Assembly (NCBI GenBank): GCA_029721435.1
Contig: CM056578.1
Span: forward strand, 14,693,411 to 14,757,410
Length of the DNA: 64,000 nt
Reading direction: 5' to 3'
DNA from: Gymnothorax reevesii
Lineage: Eukaryota > Chordata > Actinopteri > Anguilliformes > Muraenidae
In this document: piece after piece, positions 12,193-23,602 of the stretch
Layout of the letters: the number at the start of each line of letters is the position of its first letter
Position numbering within the stretch: position 1 is the stretch's first letter
Notes under the pieces: generated by a model
The model's input: only the letters and a program-made list of their open reading frames with translations
Databases searched by the model: none
Told to the model about the DNA's origin: nothing
Program-made: the position numbers and the translations under genes

Positions 12193-12195
<3 letters not shown>
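10670..12195 (+). mobile_element. Tc1-like DNA transposon with IR/DR ends
   Basis: The left end is CAGTGAGGAAAATAAG and the right end CTTATTTCCCCCACTG. Each terminal repeat of about 200 bp holds two copies of a transposase-binding-type motif (AAGTATTTGACCCC): left outer 10670-10697 and inner 10846-10870, right inner 11995-12020 and outer 12168-12195. TA precedes the left end; on the right the expected TA reads TG. This IR/DR layout is known from Sleeping Beauty-like and Passport/PPTN-like fish elements. Confidence 0.93.
11036..11960 (+). pseudogene. Tc1-like transposase, multiply broken
   Basis: The frame begins at ATG 11036 in a good Kozak context (CCACCATGG) and reads into a Tc1 HTH domain ([20 protein letters not shown]). 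A TGA at 11132 stops it where a glycine codon is usual. Further shifts follow near 11280. From about 11340 the frame covers the first catalytic block ([12 protein letters not shown], aspartate present). A deletion follows between IPKGTAQ and [10 protein letters not shown] that removes the usual tryptophan/glycine-rich strand region. The second block reads [11 protein letters not shown], where aspartate is normally found after FQH, and the third reads [10 protein letters not shown] followed by TAG. It is certainly inactive, with at least two stops, one internal deletion and one catalytic substitution. Confidence 0.92.
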
Positions 12196-12248
<53 letters not shown>

Positions 12249-12249
12249 G
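12196..12249. repeat. (TA)n(GA)n microsatellite
   Basis: Adjoins the right end of the Tc1-like element; a TA run precedes a GA run. Confidence 0.95.
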
Positions 12250-13429
12250 AAATGACTCAACTGAGTCAAGACACTTGTAGCATCTAGAATTCCATCATAT
12301 TTCAGTTTATTTTCATGATCATTATAGAGAAAATGGGCAGCAAACATAAGTCTTCATGAAAATTCAGCATTGAAATTGTAAAGAAAATAATACAGAGTTA
12401 AAAAATAGCTGGGGGATAAAACTATACATTTCTGGGACCATAGACTTCTTGACCACAAGTATTCTTCATCTGAGCATGAAATTTAAAATTATCTACTTTT
12501 TTGGAGCACAATAAGACAGCTCTCCAGGTGAATTAAAATTTTTTTTTTCATCCCACAAGCTAGCACACATATGAAGACCACAAAGGAAAACAATCCAAAT
12601 TTTGCATTTTTGTATATTTCATATATTATGTATTGTATTTTATATATTTTATACTTTTTGCATATTTTTCAGTGCTTTGTTTCTAAGATTGTTTTGAATT
12701 TGTAATCCTTCATTTGTCTACAATGTGAAAATGTGACTATGATCATTTTCCATTGTGGTCTTCATATTCATTAAAGGAGCTGCTTATTTCATAGTCAGAA
12801 CATTCTTCCTACAATAAGAAGCTAGCAGTTCTCACTTCTGACCTCCCAACCTTATATACTGCACACAAAAAGTAAGAGATAATGAAAAGAAAAGACAAGT
12901 AATTCATGTTCAATGTGATTGGCTGATATGCATGGTATGTTAATAAGGAACATCGTTTGTGTGAACTGGAGCAATGTAGGATCAGCACTTTGACAACAAT
13001 TATGACACTTTACTGTTTGTTGTCTTTTAAAGCCCCAACCATATAAAATTTAAGCTACATAAAACAATGAACTCTATAATCTCTTTTTAATGTGTTCCAA
13101 AATGGTCCCTTTTGTGCTTTTAAAATATGAAAATTCACCAGCTCTGTGTTGCAGGAAGGGGGCCCCACTCAGAGTAAGCTGTGTGTGTTTACGTCATGGT
13201 GCTCCGTGATAAGTTCATTTTTTGCTCTCGTTTCATTTTATATTTCTCTCTATGTTCTATTTATATTTAAGATTTCTGATCATCAAAAATGATGGGATTG
13301 TTGATGGCGCTGAGGACACATCTTGTTTTCGATTTTTTTCTGTGCGACGAGCTGAATTGTAAAACTTTCTTTGATGAACGAAACATCAACAAAGTATGTA
13401 TGCTGTTTATTTTTTCAAACAAATGGGGG
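12250..13429. other. No gene seen
   Basis: AT-rich sequence with T runs (12540-12549). No frame of interest and no element end recognised. Confidence 0.5.
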
Positions 13430-13565
13430 ATGGTGTGGGGTTAGGGTGTGTTTGGAGGCTGGAACCTATCCCAGCATTCAATGGGCACCAGCAAGGAACA
13501 CACCTTGAATAGTTTGCCAGTCTGTCACAGGGCTGTGATAGATCTTCTTGCCGCGAAGCAACAGT
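13430..13565 (+). repeat. Fragment of a common fish interspersed repeat
   Basis: Blocks GGAACCTATCCCAGC, then GCCAGTCTGTCACAGGGC, resemble a repeat I know to be widespread in fish genomes. The family was not determined here. Confidence 0.5.
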
Positions 13566-14490
13566 GCCACCCATAATAGTCATACTGTCATAATATAAGC
13601 AGAAATTTTTATAGATTCATATATCGAAAAAAAGAGTATTTATATATATATATATATCTTAAAAAAAACACACATTTTAATAATGTGGGAAAATAAACAT
13701 TAAAAGTCTGCCGGTCTTCTTTGCACTAATCAAAGAGCTCTCAGAAACTTTACTGCACTCTTGCCAGCTAGAAATGCTTGCGAGGCAAGAGACACACCCA
13801 CATTTGGGGGAGAAAAGTGTTCATTTTAGCAGAAGCAGTTATAATGACTCAGTACAGTCAGCACTTACAGTAGGTACTCTGCCCCTGTGAATTGGGTCTC
13901 CTTTAAAAAGCGCATACCATACGTTTAAGGGACATCATTGCGGGTGTTATGGCTGTAATAAAAAGATAATTAAGTGTGCACATCCTCCAGTGCCTTCCTG
14001 ATAGGACCACAAATCATAATCTCTCTGAAACATCTTAAGAATTAAAAATTATATAAAAAAATGAAATCTGATAAATCTTGGAAAATGTATATTTATAAAG
14101 CAAAAACCTAAAACCCAGATTGAATCTTTTGATATTGCTTTTAGACTTTACTGGACCTTTGTATTGTCCAGGTGTCATGTTAAACTCCATTCTGGGGCAT
14201 ACGTAGCGGGAAGTTTGGGTTCTGAAAGGATTGTTCAGGATTCCACCCAGCTGAGACGCAATAACAGAACAGCCAGCCATTGTTTATGTTCAAATATTCA
14301 AAGTTTATAAGTTCATGAGAACCTGATTCAATTCAGACATCGGCATCAATCAACAATATTAAACAACACAATTATACAGTCAACATATCCTGCACACATT
14401 TGCAGCATCATTTAAGAAATCAGCTTTTATTTATTTACTTTTTTCGACAAAAAAGGAATGCAAAATCTGTTTGTTTGCTCTGTAATATAA
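13566..14490. other. No gene seen
   Basis: AT-rich; a short TA run at 13641-13658. No recognisable frame or repeat end. Confidence 0.5.
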
Positions 14491-14499
14491 TTGTACTGT

Positions 14500-14765
14500 A
14501 TTGATCATTGTGAGATTATACCATGGCTGATTAATGTCGTAGTTTGTGAGGCGTGCGTGTGTTTTGGACTTTTATATGGTGCACTTGTCCCGGGACGAGA
14601 TCGAATTCCTTCTCAATTGGATTCTTTAATTTTAACCAGCTGGCTGATTGAACTGGGGCGGAGCTTCCCCGGACTCTATATAAGCCGGAAGTCTGCCATG
14701 CCTCCTTTGCTAGAGTGTCTGTTTGTAGCTAAGCACTATAGCCGAAGATATCTCTGATCAGGATT
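14500..14765 (+). repeat. LTR-like repeat with TATA motif, copy 1
   Basis: Matches the reverse complement of about 56150-56365. Shared blocks are TTTGTGAGG, TTTGGACTTTTAT, CAGCTGG then TGATTGA, GGGGCGG, CTATATAAGC, GGAAGTCTG and CTAGAGTGTCTGT. CTATATAAG in a GC-richer context followed by a conserved downstream segment looks like a promoter inside a repeat, as in an LTR or SINE-like element. The boundaries were not resolved. Confidence 0.5.
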
Positions 14766-15226
14766 TATGTGACGTTATATCTTCCAGTTATTTTTGGAGT
14801 TCCTTCCTCTTTAGGAATTTTCCCTATTCTACTTTTTCTCTCTCTCGCATTGCTTCTGTTTTTTCAGACTTTTATACATCCTTTGGAAGCGCGAGTACTT
14901 TCTGGTGGTCTGAGTGATTCTCCGTGTTTGTATTGTTTCTGTGCTGCTCTTTCTCTGCCTGGCCGCTGCACTTAGCCTCTCTATCTTACTAGCCATTACA
15001 ATTAGTTTGTAGAACTAATACTGTGCGTACAAGCATATGAGCTACCGGGCTAGATGCAATTTCAATTAATTATGGCTATTATCTTGATGTGTCATTTAAT
15101 TCTCGGCTCTGGGCAGCTGTACCTTCTGTCATACAGTATGAACTTGTGCTGAATACCATTACTCCTATCCCTTCAGCATGAATAAAGTCAAACACATTAC
15201 CTTGAATAGAATAAACTCATTACAAG
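14766..15226. other. No gene seen
   Basis: Pyrimidine-rich near 14800-14970; this may be the rest of the LTR-like repeat to its left. Nothing further identified. Confidence 0.35.
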
Positions 15227-15625
15227 GTATGGGCAAACAGAATAATCATGACAGATGTGCCACTGCTGCTGGGTGACATCTGTCTGTTTACTTCTGGGAT
15301 TATATCTGAGCTGTGATTAGTCAGGTGATAGAATAACAGAGCCCAATTCCCGCAGATATCATACCTCACAAACACTTATGCACACACGCAAACACACACA
15401 CACACACACACATACATACACACACACACACACACGCACGCGTACACACATGCGCGCGCACTTGCTTCCCCACACAAAATATCACCAGAGTTATGCAAGC
15501 AATTAAATATAATTGGTTTATAATAATCACGTGCATGCACACACTTACACTTTTTCACAAAAAAAAAAATCCGCAGAGTTATGAAAGCAATTAAACATAA
15601 TGGCTTTATAATAATCACATGAAAG
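15227..15625 (+). repeat. Interspersed repeat with CA tract, copy 2
   Basis: Second copy of the 8985 repeat, with a long CA tract at 15380-15440. It also contains an internal duplication: AGAGTTATG then AAGCAATTAAA then TTTATAATAATCAC occurs at 15486-15532 and again at 15576-15618, separated by a short CA and poly-A stretch. Confidence 0.65.
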
Positions 15626-16261
15626 CTAAGATGAGAACTCTCAGCTCAGCGAAGAAATGCTCATTTTCTAATACTTTCCCCAATTTGGAAGGCCTAATCA
15701 TATTGCAGGGCTCACCGCGGTAGCTTCTGGAATTGATTTGGAAGAGGGCAGCCGAGCTTGTGCTTCAGCAGTTTCTCATCTACATGCTGTTTGGAGTTTG
15801 GATTCCCACAGCTATAAGCACGTAAAACACGCTTCATCTGCAGGTTAACAGGCAGACTTGTGGGTGGTGATTAGATAATGGGGATCCTTGGCGTGCAGTG
15901 ATGCAGCAAACACAAAACGTCATCAGAATGTTGCTGCCATGTTGTGGCAATGTCACGACAATGACAAAATATTCCAGTAACACTATGAGAATATTGAGGG
16001 CTCAATTACACCTGGCACAAGGTGGTGTCGAGCACAACACAAGGTTCTTTGCTAGTTCCCAACTGACATGCCTGTAGTTGTCATTATCCCATCCGGGACA
16101 AATGCTGCAAATTTACCTGCACCCATCGGAGTTCTTTTCAACTCCTTGGGAAATTCGCGAATAGCAATCTGTCCAGATACACGCACACCGAGACTGTAAG
16201 GGATGGGATATGATGCACGGTTCAGTTTATTTCATATTATGCCCAAAATGCACCAATGATT
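15626..16261. other. No gene seen
   Basis: Moderate GC, non-repetitive as far as I can read; short frames only. Confidence 0.4.
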
Positions 16262-16400
16262 GACTGAGGTCGGGGAACTTGGACTTCGGATCTTGAGTCA
16301 AGGACTCTTTTTTCAAGGACTTGGACTCGGATACTAAGGGCTTGGACTCAGATAGGTTGGACTCGAGAAGTTTGAGTTTTCCTCAAGTCCGGGGTCTTGC
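16262..16400 (+). repeat. GGACTTGGACTC minisatellite
   Basis: Irregular tandem copies of a GGACTTGGACTCGGAT-like unit, mixed with ACTCGAG and CAAGGACT variants. Confidence 0.65.
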
Positions 16401-17715
16401 CGTGAAAATGGCGAAGTTTGATGATGTAAAGGGAGGAGGAGCATATTATTGGATATATTTTTCACTATTTGGGATTGTCATCGCGAAAAAGAGGTCACCG
16501 GCATAATTATCAAATCACAGAGGTTGTGCATGCAGGTGAAATCTTGAGTGCCTGGATACCTTACTAATCGTAAAATCAGCAGGCTGGAGACCACCCCTAA
16601 GGATTTTTCATTTCAGTTTGACTGTTGATCATTTAAACGAAAAAATAGAACACCTAATCTTATACGGGTTTCAGGATCAATTTTTCTTTCCGGGAAGCCT
16701 AAAAATCATACATGATCTCGCCCTACCCCTTTATCCAGCCCTAGATCAGTGATTGAAAGCGGACCACAGAGAAAAAGAAGAATAAGAACAACGATCTACT
16801 GGCCATTGCCTTATCTATTTACCGCACCTACGTAAGTCTCTCTACCCTTTAATATCTTATACTTCTTGCTTTCCTGTTCTGACACTAGTTTCATTCACTT
16901 GTCTTTCAGGCTCAAGCATATTTCCTTTCCCATTATGTTGTCTACATGCGAATCTACCTGCGCTTGTCCCTAACCACGCGAGCCCTTCCCTGTCATATCC
17001 CATTAGCAGACTGACTTAGCTATTATCCATGCTTTCTTACCTTAATATTCACTCTGATTACAAACCTTCAGCCAAGTTTTTTGGTGCATTTGTTCTCCGG
17101 TTGTTCCTTCCCATCAGTGAATACATTTGGCTTCCATCACGAGGCTGGGGTAGCTTCATCTTCTCCACGTACAGTATGTACTGTATGTATGTTTCCTCCT
17201 ATAGACTGATTTATTTTCTATTTTTTCCCCTTCTATTTATACCAGGTTTTTAGAATTTCTTTCAGATTGAAGAATTAATTAATTTAGCCTCACTTGTTTA
17301 CAGGATCAGACATATTTCACATTTTGTTCATTCCCTCCATTTTTTTTTATAAATAACTTAATGGCCTGGCATTCCTCAGTCTTGAGGGCCTCTCTCTCTT
17401 CAGCAAAAGATTAATACATTAAATCTTCATCAAGTCCAGGGCCTTTTTAAGCATTTTATTTCATTCATTTACCTGTAATCTTTGCTCTGGGTATCCAAAT
17501 ACAGCCGTGGGTGCTCATACAAAAACCAGTATTGCTCGTGAGGATGATTTGTTCAAGATTTTTGCAGTTTGTGTTCTTTGTGAGGACCTGAAATGGCACC
17601 GATGAGGAAAGTAATAAAGGGTGAAGATCAGAAGATGCATATTTTTCCTACTATAGTTTTGTGAATCATTTTTTATTTTCTTGTCAGTTACAACTCTTAT
17701 GTCGGTTTCTGCTTA
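16401..17715. other. No gene seen
   Basis: Pyrimidine-rich unique sequence (16840-17250) with only short frames. Confidence 0.4.
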
Positions 17716-18254
17716 CAGTACCAGTCAAAAGTTTGGACGCGCTTTGCCAATGTCACAGCGCTCCGTTTTTAGAGGAACTGTAACAGGTTAACTTCTCTAT
17801 ATATTCTCAAATGGAATCATGTATTAGGTTAACAGTCAGAAGTGAAAAGAGAATAAATGACGTGCATGTATAGTGTCTGAAATTTTGTAATTGTCAAAAA
17901 GGCCATAATTTAGAAAGTAAACACACAAATGAGATCCTATTTTCCAACAGCCGAATTAAAGTCAAACGGTTTCGGGACTTATTGGGCAAAAAGGTTGATG
18001 AAAACCCACGTCAAGTGCATCACGTCTTTGGGAAGTTAGACAGCCATGCAGCCGCAAATTCTTTATGGTCCTATGACTGCCCTTGTTAAAAAAAAGTGAG
18101 AATGCGCTGCAAATATGACAACAAATGATGGTTAGTTTAATGGATTTAAGAATTAGATCTGTTTTTTTTTTTGCTAAATAAAGGCAGCTTATTTCTTTAA
18201 ATGATATATATTGTAAGAAAAATGTGGGTGTGTCCAAACTTTTGACAGGTACTG
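17716..18254. mobile_element. Non-autonomous Tc1-type MITE
   Basis: Left end CAGTACCAGTCAAAAGTTTG and right end CAAACTTTTGACAGGTACTG are near-perfect inverted complements. TA flanks both sides (17714-17715, 18255-18256). It is 539 bp long and non-coding. The terminus is one I recognise as widespread in fish Tc1-like elements. Confidence 0.88.
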
Positions 18255-18743
18255 TATATGATGGCTTGACTTCATTTTGACAAGCTGCAGGAGAAGGACT
18301 GTATTTCCTATTTGTGGTGTGTGTGTGTTTTTTTTCTTACCTTCTGTTGCCTGTCATAGGCCACCTGAATTATAATATGCCTGAAGTGTATTTAACGATT
18401 TTTCTACAATTAAGCCTAAATAAAATCACCCCCACCCCCCTTACAGTATATACATACTATGCTGACTTGCAGTATATAAATGCAACCAGGTTTGTTTCAT
18501 AATTCAGAGTAATCTCACTTTTTCCTAAAAATAAACTATTTGCTTTCTTTTTTCCTGTGAGTTTGAGGGTCACATTAAAGATTGAAAACCTCTAAAGGTT
18601 AAGATTTTGTTTCTAGCCTATATTTCCAAAACCTGATCCATCAATCTGAGGAGTAAAAGTTTATGACCATTGTACTGTTGATCATTTATGATCATTACTA
18701 GAGGAGTGTTTATATTGACCCCTACGGACCTAAATATGCAACG

Positions 18744-18987
18744 CATTCTCATCCCGGACTCGTCATATCTTGACGCTACCTGCCCAAACGTCGATATACG
18801 AGGCAGAAGGAAGCTTTTGGTGTCATTATTTGAGAGTAAGGGTTAGGGTTCGGATTAAGGGTTAGGGGTTCGGGGGTAGGGTTCATTTTACACTGGCGTC
18901 GATAAAGGACGCTAAAACTGACCTTTTGCCACATATATCGACACTTGGTCCGGTAGCGTCAATATATGACTCGTCGGAATGAGAATG
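18744..18987. mobile_element. MITE with telomere-like interior
   Basis: Left end CATTCTCATCCCGGACTCG pairs with right end CGTCGGAATGAGAATG, and inner ends TTGACGCTACC and GGTAGCGTCAATA pair too. The interior from 18836 carries TAAGGGTTAGGGTTC and further GGGTTAGGGG-type units. A second, half copy lies at 63155-63303. Confidence 0.7.
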
Positions 18988-19511
18988 GGCTCAAATATGG
19001 GTTTGTGAAATGTGGCTGTTTCTTTCAAACCAGTAGTAATGCAGGCCTATTTTAAATTCTATTGGAGCTGCCAAGATCTCCAAAGATCCCAAATATACCT
19101 GAATTGCAGGAAAATGTGTATAAAATGATGCTCAAGATATAGAGATTTTCTATTTTGATTTTCTATTTCACTCAATATGAAGTCATGCAGCTTCAGGGAA
19201 GCGCTGCAACTAGCCAGTATGGAAATGTCAACAATATGGGGGCAAAAATAACATCAATTAATAATGCTCTAAGTAAACTTAAGCAATGTTCTTCAGGGGA
19301 TCTTCAAGAGAAAATCAGAGTTTAAAGGGTTAAAGTGAACAACAAACCAACCTCAGCAGTGAAGTATGATTTTCGTTTCTCTCCGCTGTGGAGTAAAATT
19401 TCCAAAATAATTTTCTGGGCAGTTTTGCTTGCTAATTGTAATCATCGGAGGCACAGGCACAGCTGAAGCTTCCTTCTAAACGCATGCCTCTTGTTTTGTT
19501 CAATTGACCTA
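18988..19511. other. No gene seen
   Basis: AT-rich, no frame or repeat end recognised. Confidence 0.45.
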
Positions 19512-19671
19512 CAGTGCCGTGAAAAAGTGTTTGCCCCCTTCCTGATTTCTTGTTTTTTTGCATATTTGTCATGCTTAAATGTTTCAGATCATCAAACAAA
19601 TTTTAATATTAGACAAAGACAACCTGAGTAAATACAAAATGCAGTTTTTAAAGGATGATTTTATATATTAT

Positions 19672-21134
19672 AGGTATAGTTGGTAATTTTGAAGAGCTGG
19701 CAAGATTTGAAAGTGGCATCTCCTCTAAGCTCCACCCCCTCCCGTCAGGGCTCTGTCCAAAGCCACGCCCCCACAAACTTCAAAGCGCATCTGACAGTAG
19801 GACTCAGCAGAGCATAGGAGAGCCAACTCAGCCATTTCCGCACATTTTGGACATCAACCAAACTACCTCATCTCTCATTTACTTGTTAGTAAACTATATT
19901 ATTATAGTTTTAGCTATAACTATATTACTAGTAGCTTTCAAGCTAGCATGTCATGTTTAGCAATATTAACCTCAGACGTTTTGTACTGTATGCCGCCGGA
20001 GGTTAGTTAGGGTAGGCAGAATCCTCCCCATTAAGAAAACGATAACTCTATTACTTTGCTTGATTAGCAATCTGAGGATTGATTAACTAATTTACAAGAC
20101 TAAACGGCAGAATGGTGTGCCAGTTCCATCCACGTCACCAGTACCAACGACCGGCTTTAGCCGCTTTCACACTGGACGCGGAACAAATTTTTTGCACGAG
20201 AAATTATATTCAAAGTCAATGCAAAGACGTGAATACACGCATTTCAAGTCATAGGCCACCGCTGCATCAGCTGACAGAGGAACGTAAACAGCAATCACAA
20301 TTGTGAACGTTAACTCCTTTGGTAAATAATACAGGCGCATTCCCACAGCAAGCAGTTCAATGTCCGAGGGACAGAGGCGCTTCTTCACGTTCACATGTCC
20401 GGGATTACACCACCTCTCACTCACAGAAAGTGCAAACCCACCTCCCTTCTTGAGCAAGTCACTGAAGTAAAAAAAATGCTACACTCGCAATATTCCCTCT
20501 GGGTCTTCACCAGCGCCGCGCGCTCATCCATCTTGCTCCCCAAAGACCTCGCGTTTCCCATTATAATCGCCGGGACCGCTGGCTTCTGTCTTCTCCTTTT
20601 CTCCTTCTGCTTGACTCCAGATCTGCAACCCCGGCGTCTCCTCCATAACTCCTGCGGGATCAGAGGTCTGTCTCCGGGCAACAGCACAGGCTTACACAGG
20701 GCAATCAACTGATCATCCGTGTAACCAATGCCCCCGCTCCAATCGGCAAAGTTCTCAGTTATGAAAAAAGTTTCCTTCCTCTTCTTCTTTTTTGGAGTTT
20801 TATGGCGATTTCAATACCAAAGGTGTATTACTGATAACTACTGGCTGAATATTTCCGGCAACGATGAAACGTGATGAGCTGCACGCGGGGAGGAGGGAGG
20901 GACAGAGAGTGGCATGGGCAGCAGAAGGCATCTGATTGGTTCTTTTACATTCGGACCGAATGGCAGGGATTTGTCAGCGTTTTTACAGTTTTTACAGTCC
21001 AGCAGCTGACACAGAGGTCTGATTCTTTTCGTTCCTTTTTCTGAATACATAATGTATTGACTACTCTCAGGATCATGGACCATTTCACCCAGTATAACAA
21101 AAAGTGTTTCTGAACAGGATTACCAACTATACCT
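19672..21134. mobile_element. Inverted-repeat element nested in the Tc1 terminal repeat
   Basis: A perfect 16-bp inverted repeat, AGGTATAGTTGGTAAT at the left and its complement at 21119-21134, is flanked by TTAT on both sides (19668-19671, 21135-21138). The interrupted Tc1 repeat resumes exactly after the right TTAT, as comparison with the intact right Tc1 repeat shows, so the insertion limits are firm. The interior is a patchwork: a GGTTAGT...GCTTGATTAGCAATC segment similar to the end of the element at 32386, one copy of the CACTGGACG motif (20168), and a LINE endonuclease fragment. No transposase of its own is visible. Confidence 0.8.
20250..20708 (-). pseudogene. LINE apurinic-type endonuclease fragment
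   Basis: Minus-strand frames resemble the N-terminal APE-like endonuclease of fish non-LTR retrotransposons. The first part (20708 to about 20460) has a basic stretch, then IIMGNARSLGSKMDERAAL, matching the conserved asparagine block that begins the domain. After a frame change and an internal loss, the second part (from about 20450) reads GGGFALSVSERWCNPGHV and DIELLAVGMR then VIAVYVP, a later strand of the same domain. Residues expected between them, including the glutamate block (usually F-T-E-T-W-L), are missing. No reverse transcriptase follows. It is wholly enclosed by the inverted-repeat element, so it is either captured cargo or an older insertion. The LINE clade is not resolved. Confidence 0.78.
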
Positions 21135-21198
21135 TTATGGGGAAAAAGCTATCAAAACCTACCTGTCCCTATGTGAAAAAGTAATTGCCCCCTTAATC

Positions 21199-22145
<947 letters not shown>

Positions 22146-22515
22146 GACAAGTTGCTTTTTGGGACCTTTTAGCCTACTTCGCTTTGTCAGACAGATTCTA
22201 TTGAAGGGATTTCTTGATTCAACAGGTCTGGCAGTAATCAGTCCTAGAAAAATTGGACTCAAAAATGTGGTTAATCACAGTTAATTCATGATTTGAGAGT
22301 AGGAGGCAGTTACTTTTTCACATCAGGCATCAGGCCAGGTAGGTTTGGATAGCTCTTTCCCCTTAATAAATGAAATCATCATTTAAAAACTGCTTTTTGT
22401 ATTTACTCGGGTAATGTTTGTTTTATATTAAAATTTGTCTGACGATCTGAAACATTTAGGTTTGACAGATATGCAAAAAAAAAAAAGAAGAAATCAGGGC
22501 TTTTTAACGGCACTG

Positions 22516-23404
22516 TAAATCTCACGGAGCAGCTTAGAATTACAATTATCTTTGTTTCCTGCTGCCTATAACAATAGTGTTGCTGCTAAGGTTTGAGACT
22601 ATGAGCAGTTCACGCTTGCGGCCACAATGAGATCAATGTATTGGTTTGACCCTTCAACGGTGCTCCTGAAGGGATTGGTGCCTGCCCAGTCTAATTAGCT
22701 GAGTCACCTTGGATAAAAGCATCAGCTTAATAAAGGTAATATAATAGTTACTGTTCATAAAAGTTAGCGACTGTACCTCTGTAGACAATTTTCACAATAG
22801 CTATGCCAGTGGTGCAGAAATCTCTGGGAAAATATGAGCTTATTCAACAGTGAAGTTAGACACTCAAAATTTTAGGCTTTTTCAGGAGCAGAAACACATG
22901 CCCAGACCAGGATTATGTTAAGGTGCTTTCATTTGCGTACACCATTGGTAGCTGGGAACACACCTGACTCAATACCGAAATGCGATTTCTAAGCAGAAAG
23001 TGGGAAGCCATTCCTGAATTTCCTCATACCACCACAGGCATAATTACAGTGATTATAAGAATTGCCTAGTATCCTTAATTCTTGTCAAGGCATGTCTGTG
23101 TGACCTATAAGATGATCAATGTGTGCCCATTCATTTCTCATTTTGAGAAAACATTGGCTCATAGTAGTGTGAGTGGATGGGTGGGCAGGCACCTCCAAAA
23201 GCAGGTAATATAAGGTAATATGAGCACTGAGGTAATATGAGCACTGCAACAAAAAATTTTAGCGGGAGGACTATTCATTAAAGCTTGCAGTGTAACTTTT
23301 AAACCGATAATACCACTATTATTGCTGCATAGGTATTACATAGACTTATGTAAATTCCAAAAATGGCTCTTTCAGTCAGCCTCCTAATCATCCCCTGATT
23401 TAAT
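22516..23404. other. No gene seen
   Basis: 22690-22745 reads CTTGGATAAAAGCATCAGC, like the tail of many fish SINEs and LINEs. A 20-bp tandem stretch (GGTAATATGAGCACTGA) lies near 23210-23245. Otherwise nothing. Confidence 0.45.
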
Positions 23405-23602
23405 TGACCATAAAAATAGTTTGCTTCCTCTCCACCTCAGCTGATGTGCGGTGAGCGTTCTGGCACAAAATGGCTGCCATTGCATCACCCAAGTGGGCAC
23501 TACCCAGTGGTAGTGGTGAGGTGAGTTCCCCCCATATTGTTCTGAAGCGCGTAAAGTCCTCATGAGAAAGCACTATATAAATGCATAATTCATTCATTCA
23601 TG
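23405..23602 (+). repeat. LINE/SINE 3' tail fragment
   Basis: Blocks GTGAGCGTTCTGGC, AAAATGGCTGCCATTGC, GCACTATATAAATGC and a terminal (ATTC)n run match the layout of a common fish retroposon 3' end. Confidence 0.65.
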
